NCBI GenBank assembly: GCA_947499305.1
Contig: CANMNN010000011.1
Coordinates: 1-64,000, forward strand
Source of the DNA: an uncultured Arenicella sp.
GTDB lineage: Bacteria; Pseudomonadota; Gammaproteobacteria; Arenicellales; Arenicellaceae
Reading direction: 5' to 3'
DNA: 64,000 nucleotides
The position numbers and the translations under genes are program-made. The notes below the pieces were generated by a model. It searched no databases and was not told the DNA's origin. It worked only from the letters and a program-made list of their open reading frames with translations. Below are positions 45,708 to 54,787 of this stretch, piece by piece; the stretch's first letter is position 1; every line of letters starts with the position of its first letter.

Positions 45708-46469
45708 ATGAGTCAATCTGCTTCTCCCACACTGTCTGATCGTTCGCGATTGGTTCGACTGCTCACCAGCATGTCGGACTCTAAGTTTAGTGACGGCGAT
45801 TACAATCTAGCGGAGCAATTAGGTCGAATCATCAGTTTGTCTGATTCAATCTCGCTCTCTCGCTCGCTAGGGCAGTTGTCCAGGCAAGTGAGCGAAAGTA
45901 CCGCTTCTGAGCCGCTGACTAGCCTCCATGCGGTACAAAAAGACGTATTAGAGTCACGAGAAAAAATGATGCGTACCGTCATCAATAGTTTCGCAGATCA
46001 AACCAGTAGTACAGGTATTCAACTGCCAAGTGTCAGTACAGGAACTAAAGCAGAAGCCTTAAAAACCTACGAGCCCTATCAGCGTTTTTACAGCATGCAT
46101 CAAGCTGAAATGGCTGGCAGCATTCAGACCTTACGCTTAAGAGTTCGAGAGTCGATCTCCAGTGTTTCGACTGAATTGCATCAATTGGCTGAGCTAGACC
46201 AAATCATTAACGATAGCATCGCCGCGCATAACGGGAAGTTGTTCAATGTGACCCCGAAATTACTGCAACAACGCTTTAAGGAGCTTTTAAATGCGCACCA
46301 AAAGAGCCAAGGTAGCCACGATGCGACGGAACCTCTGGATTGGCTAAAACCAGGTGCTTGGCTCACTGTGTTTTATAAAGAATTACAAGAACTCTTATTG
46401 GCTGAACTTGACGTCAGACTTCAGCCAGTATTGGGCTTACTCGAAGCCCTTAATGACGTGTCTAATTAA
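45708..46469 (+). CDS. DUF3348 family protein
   Basis: Start taken at ATG 45708 (MSQSASPTLSDRSRLVRLLTSM), because the DUF3348 family begins with this segment; the frame is open to 45660. 253 residues, helical, cytoplasmic. The order DUF3348, DUF802, OmpA-like, DUF2894 is a known conserved gene neighbourhood in proteobacteria. Its role is unknown; it may dock to the cytoplasmic tail of the motor subunit. No clear Shine-Dalgarno. Confidence 0.8.
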   Translation: MSQSASPTLSDRSRLVRLLTSMSDSKFSDGDYNLAEQLGRIISLSDSISLSRSLGQLSRQVSESTASEPLTSLHAVQKDVLESREKMMRTVINSFADQTSSTGIQLPSVSTGTKAEALKTYEPYQRFYSMHQAEMAGSIQTLRLRVRESISSVSTELHQLAELDQIINDSIAAHNGKLFNVTPKLLQQRFKELLNAHQKSQGSHDATEPLDWLKPGAWLTVFYKELQELLLAELDVRLQPVLGLLEALNDVSN

Positions 46470-46524
46470 GCCGAGTGAATTCGGCGGATTACGATGCGCG
46501 AAACGACGAAAATAGAAACAGAAC

Positions 46525-48525
46525 ATGACTAGAGCTTTATTTTTAGCCGCTTTTTTGATCGGCGCCTTGGCAATATTGTGGATTGCCAACCTCTTTGTTG
46601 GTAGCGATACGCTCGGACTAATCGTAACTGGATTAATCGCACTCGTGTATTTGGTTGGCGTTGCTGAGCTGGTGCGTTTTCGAAAGGCGACTCATTCTTT
46701 ATCAAGTGCACTAAAAACTCTTGACTCTCCTCTTGAAGACCTGAGTGCATGGTTGTCGGAGCTTGATGATAGCTTGCGTAACTCAGTACGCTTGCGTATT
46801 GAAGGTAATCGTCAAAGCTTACCTGCGCCAGTTATTACGCCTTATCTAACGGGTTTATTGGTGATGTTGGGCCTATTAGGTACTTTTGTGGGTATGGTCG
46901 ACACCCTAAAGGGCGCCGTAGTTGCGCTCGAAGGGACTAATGAATTAGAGGCAATTCGCGCTGGCCTAGCCGCGCCTATTGAGGGCCTTGGTTTAGCTTT
47001 TGGAACGTCCGTGGCGGGTGTTGCAGCGTCAGCAATGCTTGGACTTTTATCGACTATTAGCCGTCGAGAGCGTTTGCAGGCTAGTCACCAACTCGATAGC
47101 CAAACTGCGAGTAAGCTACAAGCCTTCTCGGCGACTCATCAACAACAATTAGCATTTGGCGCTATACAAACTCAAGCCGAGGCACTGCCGGCGATGGTCG
47201 AGAGTTTGAGTGAATTGACTAAACAAATAGAGCAAATGAGTGAGCGAGTAGGCAAGACCCTAGTCGACAATCAGGCTGAGTTTCAATCGACTATTAGTCG
47301 CTTGTATCAAGAATTGAATACATCGGTGGATGCTTCACTCAAGCAGAGTTTGCTGGGCAGCTCCGAAGTATTGGGCGCCAAGCTAGAGCCGATGGCGCAA
47401 AGCGTGCTCAGCAAAATGAGTGACGCCGCGCTCGAAACCCAAGAGCACTTAATTCGTTTGAGTAAGTCTCAAATTGAGGCAACCGCAAAATCAACAAACG
47501 AGAATGCGGCGCTGATTAAAGGGATGCTTGAAAGTGGCATTGAGCATCAAGCTAAGTCGAGCGAGAGCCTGGTCTTGAAAATTGGGGAGCAAATCGAGCA
47601 TAGCAATGAGACAAGTAAAGGCGTATCTGAGCAGCTACAAAGCATTTTGGCTAAGAGTATTGATTCACAATCCAAAACGGTCGACGCTTTGCTAAGCAAG
47701 GTCGACAATTCGGTCGGTGAGAGCGGCAAGTTGTTGCGCAATAGTGCCGAGGATATGCTTGAAACGTTTAGCCAGGCGACCGCGCAAGTGAGCCAGCAGC
47801 AAGCTCAGCAAAGCAGTGATCTTAGTGCACGTTTTTCTAAAGAGCTTATCGCACTTCGAGATGCCGAAGAACAACGTGGTGCTGCCGCAGTGGCGCGTTT
47901 AAGCGAGCTTGAATCGGTCGTCTCTCGGCACATTGAGCAGCTTGGTAAGTCACTCGAAGAACCGATGAGTCGATTGATTGATACCGCCTCTAAAACGCCA
48001 AAAGCGGCTGCCGAAGTGATTGAAAAACTGCGCGGCGAAATGACCAAAAACCTCGAGAGAGACAATGACTTACTTGCTGAGCGAAGTGCATTAATGTCTC
48101 AGCTTGAAGGCTTATCGGAAAATCTAAACGCAAGCTCTAGTGAGCAACGTAAAGCGATTGATAGTCTAATCGAACGTTCGGCTGAGACGCTTAGCCAGGT
48201 AGGTGCGCAATTTGGAGAACATTTGGAGTCTGAGTCGGGCAAGCTCACTACCATGGTTGATCACTTTGCCAATAGTAGTAGTGAAATGGCCAGTTTGGGC
48301 GATGCATTTAGCGCCGCAGTAACCATGTTCTGCGAGTCGTTTAGCGAATCAAATACAATGCTAGTGGAAAATCTTGAGCGAATCGAATCGTCTTTAGAGC
48401 AATCAACCAACAGAAGCGACGAACAGCTTGCTTACTACGTTGCTCAAGCTCGCGAGATTATTGATCATAACCTTTTAGCGCATAAAGAAATTATTGATCG
48501 TATGCACAAGGCCAGTGCGAACTAG
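46525..48525 (+). CDS. DUF802 protein: MotA/TolQ/ExbB-like ion-channel subunit with long coiled-coil tail
   Basis: 666 residues. Transmembrane helices at about 3-23, 31-51, 106-130 and 150-175. The latter two carry the MotA/TolQ/ExbB signature (LLGTFVGMVDTLKGAVVALE and GLGLAFGTSVAGVAASAMLG), including the conserved small and Thr residues lining the proton path. Residues about 190-666 are a very long helical, Gln/Ser/Glu-rich tail. The same design (five-helix-bundle motor plus long intracellular tail) is known in ZorA of the Zorya defence system. Partner is the OmpA/MotB-like protein 27 bp downstream. Predicted to form a 5:2 ion-driven rotary unit. Confidence 0.85.
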   Translation: MTRALFLAAFLIGALAILWIANLFVGSDTLGLIVTGLIALVYLVGVAELVRFRKATHSLSSALKTLDSPLEDLSAWLSELDDSLRNSVRLRIEGNRQSLPAPVITPYLTGLLVMLGLLGTFVGMVDTLKGAVVALEGTNELEAIRAGLAAPIEGLGLAFGTSVAGVAASAMLGLLSTISRRERLQASHQLDSQTASKLQAFSATHQQQLAFGAIQTQAEALPAMVESLSELTKQIEQMSERVGKTLVDNQAEFQSTISRLYQELNTSVDASLKQSLLGSSEVLGAKLEPMAQSVLSKMSDAALETQEHLIRLSKSQIEATAKSTNENAALIKGMLESGIEHQAKSSESLVLKIGEQIEHSNETSKGVSEQLQSILAKSIDSQSKTVDALLSKVDNSVGESGKLLRNSAEDMLETFSQATAQVSQQQAQQSSDLSARFSKELIALRDAEEQRGAAAVARLSELESVVSRHIEQLGKSLEEPMSRLIDTASKTPKAAAEVIEKLRGEMTKNLERDNDLLAERSALMSQLEGLSENLNASSSEQRKAIDSLIERSAETLSQVGAQFGEHLESESGKLTTMVDHFANSSSEMASLGDAFSAAVTMFCESFSESNTMLVENLERIESSLEQSTNRSDEQLAYYVAQAREIIDHNLLAHKEIIDRMHKASAN

Positions 48526-48552
48526 TGACCAGCATAAATTTGAGGTATTCAG

Positions 48553-49191
48553 ATGAATGAGTTAGAAGATCTCGATTCGCAATCGACCCCAATATGGGCG
48601 ATTTTCGGAGACCTGATGTCGGGCCTTGTCGGCGTGTTCGTCTTGCTATTGATTTGGGCATTGGGGTTTCAATTAGAGCTGTCTCAATCTCTCAAGCTTG
48701 AGACTGCTAAGCGTCAAGCTGAAGAGCAACGCCGTATGGAACTCGAGCAAGCGCTTGCTGATCCGCTTCAAAATGGTCGCGTGACAATTGAGAACGGCCG
48801 TATTGGTATACGTGGTAGTGTGTTGTTTGCGGTTAACTCAGATCAACTACAAGATGAAGGGCGCGAGTTACTGAGTAGTTTGGTCCGTCCATTAAAAGTG
48901 TTCTTAGGTGAGCGCGAGCAAATGTTGATGATTAGCGGCTTTACCGATGATCGACCAATTCGAGGCAATAATCGCAATTTTGATGATAACTGGGAGCTAT
49001 CAGCACAACGCGCTTTGACTGTGACTCGCGTGTTAATTGAAGAAGGTATGCCGTCTTCAATGGTGTTTGCTGCGGCATTTGGGGACCAAAGCCCAGTCGC
49101 GAGCAATGATGATGAGCTTGGTAGAGCTAAGAATCGCCGAGTTGAAATGGCGCCTGTTCCTCGAAATTCCCAGCAAGCGACTGATGAGTAG
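48553..49191 (+). CDS. OmpA/MotB-like (ZorB-like) motor partner
   Basis: 212 residues. One transmembrane helix near the N-terminus (IWAIFGDLMSGLVGVFVLLL) with Asp20 at the position of the proton-carrying Asp of MotB. A short coiled coil (about 45-65) follows, then a periplasmic OmpA-like peptidoglycan-binding domain (FAVNSDQLQDEGRELL, SGFTDDRPI, NWELSAQRALTVTRVLIEEG, GRAKNRRVEM). It would anchor the motor to the cell wall. Overlaps the DUF2894 gene by 8 bp. Confidence 0.88.
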   Translation: MNELEDLDSQSTPIWAIFGDLMSGLVGVFVLLLIWALGFQLELSQSLKLETAKRQAEEQRRMELEQALADPLQNGRVTIENGRIGIRGSVLFAVNSDQLQDEGRELLSSLVRPLKVFLGEREQMLMISGFTDDRPIRGNNRNFDDNWELSAQRALTVTRVLIEEGMPSSMVFAAAFGDQSPVASNDDELGRAKNRRVEMAPVPRNSQQATDE

Positions 49192-49996
49192 ATCAATGAC
49201 CGAGAAGTTAACACTAGAAGAGTTAGCCGCTCGTCTACAAGTCGAAGGAATCGCTAATATCGACCCGGTGTCATTCGCTTACACTCAAAGTTTGATCAAT
49301 CGCATTCGCGAAAATGCGACGTCGTCTAGCGAACTGGCCTTAAGGAACCTGTCTGATAAAGCGCACGCTCGAGCCCTAGATTATTTGGATAATGCCGAGC
49401 GTTTAAGGTCTCAAGCAAGGGAGTCGTTAGCAACTCTGGATGATGCAGGCCCTGAGTTCTTTCAGCGAGCACAAAACTTGTTTGACGCATATCAATTCAC
49501 CAAGCTAGCCCGTCTAGTGAAGCGCCACAAAGTTCAAAAGCAAAGTGTTGATCGGCCGCTAACGTCTCTTAGAGAATTAACCAATGGTATTAACTTAGCT
49601 GCAGAAGTTGTTCAACGTGAGTCTAATGATGATGCCGAGGCTAATATCGAGCAATTACTCGCCCAACAAGAGCAACATGCTAAGGTTGATAGTGGTGAGT
49701 TAAACCCGGCATTAAAGAACGGTCCAAGCGAGCAGCTTGAGCTACGTTCAATGAAGTATTTCCGCGAGTCCATGAAGCACTTTAATGTTGATAAAACCAT
49801 TGCTCGTGCCATTATCGAAGAGCCACAAAACCCCGGGCCACTAAATCCGCATATGATCGCTATTCGCGGTCTCACTAAGATGCAAGAGCTATCGCCTGCC
49901 TACACACGACGCTTTACCGGCTATATCGAAACACTTTTATGGCTAGAGAAAAATTTGAACAAACTTAACAGCGTGCCCCTAAAAAAAAGTCAATAA
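49184..49996 (+). CDS. DUF2894 family protein
   Basis: 270 residues from ATG 49184, which overlaps the OmpA-like stop (ATG 49196 is an alternative; the frame is open further upstream). Helical cytoplasmic protein with a low-complexity middle. The family occurs as the last member of the DUF3348-DUF802-OmpA operon. Family features seen here are the N-terminal LEELAARLQVEGIANIDPVS and C-terminal NPHMIAIRGLTKMQELSP. Function unknown; likely an effector or assembly factor of the motor. Confidence 0.8.
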   Translation: MSRSMTEKLTLEELAARLQVEGIANIDPVSFAYTQSLINRIRENATSSSELALRNLSDKAHARALDYLDNAERLRSQARESLATLDDAGPEFFQRAQNLFDAYQFTKLARLVKRHKVQKQSVDRPLTSLRELTNGINLAAEVVQRESNDDAEANIEQLLAQQEQHAKVDSGELNPALKNGPSEQLELRSMKYFRESMKHFNVDKTIARAIIEEPQNPGPLNPHMIAIRGLTKMQELSPAYTRRFTGYIETLLWLEKNLNKLNSVPLKKSQ

Positions 49997-50029
49997 GCCC
50001 ATGGATGTTGTGGTTGTGTGGGGCTTTTC
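49994..50029 (+). terminator. terminator of the motor operon
   Basis: AAGCCC (49994-49999) and GGGCTT (50020-50025) followed by TTCT, directly at the DUF2894 stop. The loop is long (20 bp), so it is a moderate candidate. From here to about 50472 no gene is visible. Confidence 0.5.
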
Positions 50030-50472
50030 TAAGGGATAAATAGATGCTTTAGCGGTGCTAAATCAAATTAAGCTTGGCTATCTATTTTCGGAGGCTCACT
50101 CCAATTTGCACTATTAGGTCATAATAAAAAACCAAATTTCTTGGATAATTCGCAACTGGAAAAAGTTGTTAATTAGATCTATGGTATCGACTACCTCGGT
50201 AGGCATGATATTTATAAGCGCTGCGTTTGTTTATCCATTGAATAACCTTATAACGCCGTCATACACGAGATTCCTATGGTGGCATACACCTTAAATGATT
50301 CAGCATAATCTTTTCCGTTCATAAACTGTACACACAGCTTAGAACATAAGGTTTCAATTCTGCTTATTGCTTTACTAAATGAACGAGAAAACGGCTTTGG
50401 ATTTAATTGGTTCCTGGGGCAGGTTTGGCCGTTTCAATCAAATTATTGTCGAATAAGTCTTGCTAGTATTGA

Positions 50473-51149
50473 CGGCTTATTGACAACGTTGCCATTGTCT
50501 CAGGCTCTGGTAATGTTGCTCAGTATACATGCAAAAAAGCAACTCAGCTTGGGGTGAAGGTTGTTACTTTGTCTGACTCTTCTGGCTATATTCATGATCC
50601 TGACGGTATTGATACCAAAAAGCTTGCTTACGTCAAAGATCTAAAAGGCGCTAAACGAGGGCGTATTTCGGAGTATGCCGAGAAGTACGGCTGCGAATTC
50701 CATGAAGGCAAGCGCCCTTGGGAGGTAAATGCAGACTTGGCGTTTCCATGCGCAACCCAAAATGAGATCACTTTAGACGATGCTAAGCAATTAATTACGA
50801 GCGATGTAATAGCCGTTTGTGAGGGTGCCAATATGCCAACCTATAAAGATGGTATCGACGCTTTGTTGGCCGCGGGTGTTCTGTTTGGGCTTAGTGAGGC
50901 GGCCAATGCCGGTGGTGTCGCGGTGTCGGGTCTAGAGGTGACACAAAACAGCATGCGTTTATCTTAGGATCGTGACGAGCTTGATCAACGCTTGCGCAAA
51001 ATCATGTCAGGCATTCATGCTAGTTGTGTTGAGAACGGTGCGGGGCGGGGCAACATGAAACCGCGGATCAGATCGACTATGTCAAAGGCGCTAAAATCGT
51101 TGGTTTTATTAAAGTAGCCGACGCCATGTTGGTCTATAGCGTTATGTAA
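50473..51149 (+). pseudogene. gdhA: 3' half of NADP-glutamate dehydrogenase, decayed
   Basis: Translates to the Rossmann half of GdhA: VAIVSGSGNVAQYTCKKATQ, TLSDSSGYIHDPDGID, FPCATQNEITLDDAKQLI, CEGANMPTYKDGID, NAGGVAVSGLEVTQNSMRLS. A TAG at 50965-50967 replaces the Trp that normally follows, then the frame continues (DRDELDQRLRKIMSGIHASC). It shifts near 51045 and ends with DQIDYVKGAKIVGFIKVADA and TAA 51147. The catalytic N-terminal ~240 residues are absent apart from a doubtful trace (GFGFNWFLG, about 50390). Non-functional relic. Confidence 0.88.
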
Positions 51150-51234
51150 ATACAAGAGCCATCTATGTCTGGCCGCGTATCCTCTCGGCCTTTCGGGTTG
51201 AATTTATCTCATCAAAGTTTGGATACGCGAGCAA

Positions 51235-51268
51235 GTGATGTAGTTTATCGGGTGATAAGTTACATCAC
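51235..51268. promoter_or_regulatory. long imperfect palindrome upstream of TetR gene
   Basis: GTGATGTAGTTTATC and GATAAGTTACATCAC form 15-bp arms with two mismatches around GGGT. It lies about 95 bp upstream of the TetR-family gene and downstream of the gdhA relic, with no T run. It is probably an operator for the TetR protein or a related regulator. Confidence 0.45.
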
Positions 51269-51363
51269 ATTCCATTCTCGGTTCTTGACCTGTTTTGACC
51301 ACAAATAAATAACCTCTTTAAAATCAGTTTCATACTTTAACAAACTCTTGCTACACTGAGCTC

Positions 51364-51936
51364 ATGGCGAAAATGAGCACACGTGATCTTATTCTTGATG
51401 TTGCCCTTGTTCTATTAAACGAGCGCGGGGAGAGTAGTGTGACCAGTGTAGATTTGGCCAATGAAATGAATATTAGCCCTGGTAACTTGTACTACCATTT
51501 TAAGGGCAAAGAACAGGTCGTTGAAGAGCTATATGCGCAATATCACGCACGTGTTTTAATTGCTTTGCAAGAAATCACTAAACAAGCTAAAGGTGATACC
51601 AAAGAGACCTTGGCGAGTATGACGGTGATTTCTGACATACTCCAGCAATTCAAATTCATTAGCCAAGATATACGAGGCATTCATGAGCGCTACCCTAGCT
51701 TGCGAGAATCACTTGCCAAGCTATTGAGCTTTCTAAATCAAACCATTACAGGCTTGGTTAAATTAGTGATGGATAAGTCTAATGTAACCGACTCGACAAA
51801 TGCATCGCGTCTATTGGCCGGCAATCTTCTATACACATTGATCAACTTCGGTGGCTACGATGACCTTTTGGCTGATCAAGAGAATAAGCCCAGTATCGAA
51901 GAGCATTTGTATTTGCACTTTTTACCTTTTTTATGA
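51364..51936 (+). CDS. TetR/AcrR-family regulator, probably of PHA genes
   Basis: 190 residues. N-terminal TetR helix-turn-helix (DLILDVALVLLNERGESSVT, SVDLANEMNISPGNLYYHFK, GKEQVVEELYAQY), ligand domain after about 60. The next gene, 9 bp downstream, is a PHA-system protein, and a phasin lies 1.2 kb on. TetR proteins such as PhaD control these genes in pseudomonads, so a PhaD-like role is inferred. Ligand probably an acyl-CoA or acyl metabolite. Confidence 0.85.
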   Translation: MAKMSTRDLILDVALVLLNERGESSVTSVDLANEMNISPGNLYYHFKGKEQVVEELYAQYHARVLIALQEITKQAKGDTKETLASMTVISDILQQFKFISQDIRGIHERYPSLRESLAKLLSFLNQTITGLVKLVMDKSNVTDSTNASRLLAGNLLYTLINFGGYDDLLADQENKPSIEEHLYLHFLPFL

Positions 51937-51945
51937 GATCTATTT

Positions 51946-52227
51946 ATGAGTGATTTGCGCGTTTGTCGAGAGCTCGACGTTGACGAACAAGAATGCCAAG
52001 ATTTGGCGGTCGAGCTACTTGAGAAGCTCGTTAGTAAGTTTGGTGGCAAGTATAAACAAGATGGTAGTAACTACCGCTATAAGCACACTGCTGGTGTAAA
52101 TGCCCTGGTTGCGCCGAAGGCTGGTGAATTATCGGTTGATGTCAAGCTTGGGATGATGACTCGGGCTTTAGCTCCACAGCTTGAAAAAGAAATGAATCGC
52201 GTATTAGACGATCATTTGAGTTCTTAA
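51946..52227 (+). CDS. polyhydroxyalkanoic acid system family protein
   Basis: 93 residues matching the small PHA-granule-region family (PF09650/TIGR02610 type): acidic N-terminal helix (ECQDLAVELLEKLVSKFGGK), YKQDGSNYRYKHTAGVNALV, then GELSVDVKLGMMTRALAPQLE. These proteins are encoded near PHA synthase or phasin genes; their biochemical role is unknown. Cotranscribed with the TetR gene. Confidence 0.8.
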   Translation: MSDLRVCRELDVDEQECQDLAVELLEKLVSKFGGKYKQDGSNYRYKHTAGVNALVAPKAGELSVDVKLGMMTRALAPQLEKEMNRVLDDHLSS

Positions 52228-52316
52228 ATCGCTACTTTTAACTCTTTCATCGAATTACTGATATAGCACCAAAGCGGGCGTTCGGCGCTATATCAGGTTT
52301 TCATCTAGTTAATGAT

Positions 52317-52979
52317 TTAAAGGCCCAGTGATTCACGAATCTCCTTGATTTCGTCTTCGCGCATATAGAGCTTGTTTGTGGCGTATTGCTTGCTCGGAAG
52401 CTCGCAAAGTTCCTTAGCTCTGGCCAGAGCCTGCTCAACTACTTTATCGGCGTCGACAACCTCATCGAGCATGCCAACTTCGGCGGCCTGTTCTGGTGAG
52501 TAAGGGCGCGATTGAACAATTGCCCGAGCGTGATGTGTTGGGTCAATATGAGTTTTAGCGATTACCTTTAGGATTTTTGTGAAGTACATATTAATTGCAG
52601 TTTCAGGTAGGCGAATCGCAAATTCACCTTTGGCGCCAACGCGGTAATCAGCCGCCAGCATAATGAATACACCCATGCCGACAGAATGACCTTCGCATGC
52701 CGTGATCACAGGTTGAGGATGAGAGTAAATTTTCTCCGTCATTAACATGCCCTGTCCAAGCATTTTCTGCGCAACGTCCATGCCCTGAGCAATAACCTTT
52801 AAATCAAAGCCTGCTGAGAATATGCCAGGGCTGCCGCATATAAGAACGGCTTTCGCCTCTTCCTTAGCTTTATCTAGCGCGTCCATTAATTCGGTTGCAG
52901 CGTCGAATGAAATCGCATTCGCTTTGCCATTGTCGAGTGTGATTTTGGCGATTTCGCCATCAATTAATTCGTATTTCAT
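52317..52979 (-). CDS. enoyl-CoA hydratase/isomerase family (crotonase) protein
   Basis: Start at ATG 52979 (MKYELIDGEIAKITLDNGKA); longer in-frame starts would encode an unlikely leader. 220 residues, short for the family. Crotonase fold: oxyanion-hole segments GSPGIFSAGFDLKVIA and EGHSVGMGVFIMLAADYRVG. The second catalytic Glu position reads RLPETAINMYF. It may act in beta-oxidation or supply hydroxyacyl-CoA to PHA; substrate unknown. Convergent with the PHA-system gene. Confidence 0.85.
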   Translation of the reverse strand: MKYELIDGEIAKITLDNGKANAISFDAATELMDALDKAKEEAKAVLICGSPGIFSAGFDLKVIAQGMDVAQKMLGQGMLMTEKIYSHPQPVITACEGHSVGMGVFIMLAADYRVGAKGEFAIRLPETAINMYFTKILKVIAKTHIDPTHHARAIVQSRPYSPEQAAEVGMLDEVVDADKVVEQALARAKELCELPSKQYATNKLYMREDEIKEIRESLGL

Positions 52980-53143
52980 GAGGAGTCGTTCTCTATTAAT
53001 TTTTCGTGGATAGTGCGAGTTTACCCCAAAGCGATGATGATTATCGATAGGCTGATTTAGAAAGTCGATTCTAATTAGGGCGCGAATTCTAATCACTATG
53101 GGTACCCTTCAATCATCCTAATTTACGACTCCAGAGATTAATC

Positions 53144-53965
53144 ATGGCCGACGAAAAAAACGTAGTAGAAAACAAGCCAGCTGTAAAAGCAGCTGTAGAA
53201 AAGAAAGCTAATACAGTGGCAAAAGATGTAGCTGCTAAAACTGAAACAAAGCCTGCAGCACCTAAAGCTGAGGCAAAGGTTCCAGCAAAAAAGGCGGCTA
53301 AAAAAGTTGCCAAAAAGGCAACCAAAAAAGTAGTAAAGAAAACGGCTGCTAAGAAAACAGTCGAGAAGAAAACGGCGACTAAAAAAACCACGACAAAGAA
53401 AGCACCTGCGAAACCAGCAGCAGCAAAAAAAGCAGCAAAGAAAGTAGCTAAAAAAGTGACCAAGAAGGTTACCAAAAAGGCGACTACAGTTAAGAAAACG
53501 GTTAACAAAAAAGCATCGGCTGCAAAGTCGAAAGCTAAATCAGCTTCAAGCACAGTTGAGACTCGCATTGAACAACTCCAAGCAATGTTCCAAGACAACC
53601 TCAGCGGTTTGAGCGGTGACAAAGCTGAAGCGGTAGCCAAAAATATTTGGTTAGCAGGTTTAGGCGCGTACTCACGTACTTATGAAGAATTGTCTGAGCG
53701 ATATGAAGATGTTCAAGATCGTTACGAAGAGATTAACGCTGAAGGTCAAAAAGTATTTGCAGATCTTGTAGAACGTGGCCAGTCAATTCAAGGCGATTTA
53801 GACGACGTAGTTAGCAAAGGTCGCGAGACTTTGGAAGATCGTGTTGAAGAAATCAAATCACGTTTCGGCGGCGGCTTGTCTTCATTCGTAGACATCCCAG
53901 AGCGCTTGCGCGAAGCGGCTGAGAAAGTAGAAGAAATCAGCAAGAAGCTACGCAATAAAAAGTAA
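53144..53965 (+). CDS. PHA granule phasin (PhaF/PhaI-like) with N-terminal histone-H1-like tail
   Basis: 273 residues. Residues 1-145 are a Lys/Ala/Thr/Pro-rich tail with KKAAKK and KKVTKK repeats like histone H1. Residues 146-273 form a phasin: ETRIEQLQAMFQDN, then NIWLAGLGAYSRTYEELSER (the PF05597 hallmark), FADLVERGQSIQGD and a C-terminal amphipathic coiled coil. PhaF of pseudomonads has the same two parts in the opposite order. It would coat PHA granules and tie them to DNA for segregation. Followed by a strong terminator. No PHA synthase gene is in the window. Confidence 0.85.
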   Translation: MADEKNVVENKPAVKAAVEKKANTVAKDVAAKTETKPAAPKAEAKVPAKKAAKKVAKKATKKVVKKTAAKKTVEKKTATKKTTTKKAPAKPAAAKKAAKKVAKKVTKKVTKKATTVKKTVNKKASAAKSKAKSASSTVETRIEQLQAMFQDNLSGLSGDKAEAVAKNIWLAGLGAYSRTYEELSERYEDVQDRYEEINAEGQKVFADLVERGQSIQGDLDDVVSKGRETLEDRVEEIKSRFGGGLSSFVDIPERLREAAEKVEEISKKLRNKK

Positions 53966-53990
53966 GCCACAAATATAGGTTTACTCAGAA

Positions 53991-54022
53991 AGCGCTGCAG
54001 CGAAAATTGCAGCGCTTTTTTT
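53991..54022 (+). terminator. strong rho-independent terminator after the phasin gene
   Basis: AGCGCTGCA and TGCAGCGCT form a perfect 9-bp stem followed by seven T. Confidence 0.93.
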
Positions 54023-54071
54023 GTGCCTGATTGGCCAGACTTTTTTGTTAATACAATAGGTCGATTTAACG

Positions 54072-54085
54072 TTGAGACGTCTCAA
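54072..54085. promoter_or_regulatory. 14-bp perfect palindrome in spacer
   Basis: TTGAGACGTCTCAA, flanked by AATACAAT (about 54051) and ATTGTATT (from 54084), which also pair. It lies in the gene-free stretch before the GNAT gene and could be an operator. The GTCTCAA half-site recurs at 35700 and 62838. Confidence 0.35.
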
Positions 54086-54309
54086 TTGTATTGATTCGAT
54101 TATGACTTGCAGCGGAGATACCGTAGGTGATATTTTAAGTTGGTCGAATTCTCGACACATTAACAATTTTATTTTTATGATTGCGCTTTAAAACAAAGCC
54201 ACGTTTAAACTGCTCATTTGTTTGAGCAATAATTAAATTTTGCACTATTAAGCCGATACGCGAGAGCGTTGGATACCTAATAGATGCGTCCAAATTTCGA
54301 GAAATAAAA

Positions 54310-54777
54310 TTGAAAGATTCAAATATCCGCAGCGTAGATGCGCAAGACCTCCCTTTTTTAAAAGACGTAGTTGATACTAGCGGCTTGTTCCCAGGTGACA
54401 TGCTTCCTGGCATGATCGGTGATAGCTTAGAATCTGATGATAGCGAAGAATACTGGTGGACTTATGAACTCGAGAAGCCAATTGCCGTCGCTTACTTTGC
54501 TCCTGAGCGAATGACATCAGGTACATGGAATCTGCTGTTGATAGCTGTCCATGTTGATCATCAAGGTTCTGGCATTGGAGCCAAATTAATGGAACACATT
54601 GAGAACTTCTTAAGATCAAAGAAGGAGAGACTCATTATTGTAGAAACATCTGATCTCGAAGAATTTACGTTAACACGCAAATTCTATCGGGGCATTGGCT
54701 ACATCGCAGAGGCTCATATCCGAGAATTTTACGACGAAGGCGAAGGAAAAGTCGTGTTCTGCAAGACGCTAAACTAA
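54310..54777 (+). CDS. GNAT-family N-acetyltransferase
   Basis: 155 residues from TTG 54310 with GAGAAA upstream. Motif A of the GNAT fold: LLLIAVHVDHQGSGIGAKLM (Q-x-x-G-x-G/A acetyl-CoA loop QGSGIG), then IIVETSDLEE and the C-terminal FYRGIGYIAEAHIREFYDEG. Soluble, likely acting on a small amine or protein N-terminus; substrate unknown. Confidence 0.85.
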   Translation: MKDSNIRSVDAQDLPFLKDVVDTSGLFPGDMLPGMIGDSLESDDSEEYWWTYELEKPIAVAYFAPERMTSGTWNLLLIAVHVDHQGSGIGAKLMEHIENFLRSKKERLIIVETSDLEEFTLTRKFYRGIGYIAEAHIREFYDEGEGKVVFCKTLN

Positions 54778-54787
54778 GTTCTTTAAT

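Noticed and set aside
53113-53640. 175-codon antisense frame over the Lys-rich phasin tail
   Set aside because: Phe/Leu-rich translation is the complement of AAG/AAA/GCT repeats, not a membrane protein.
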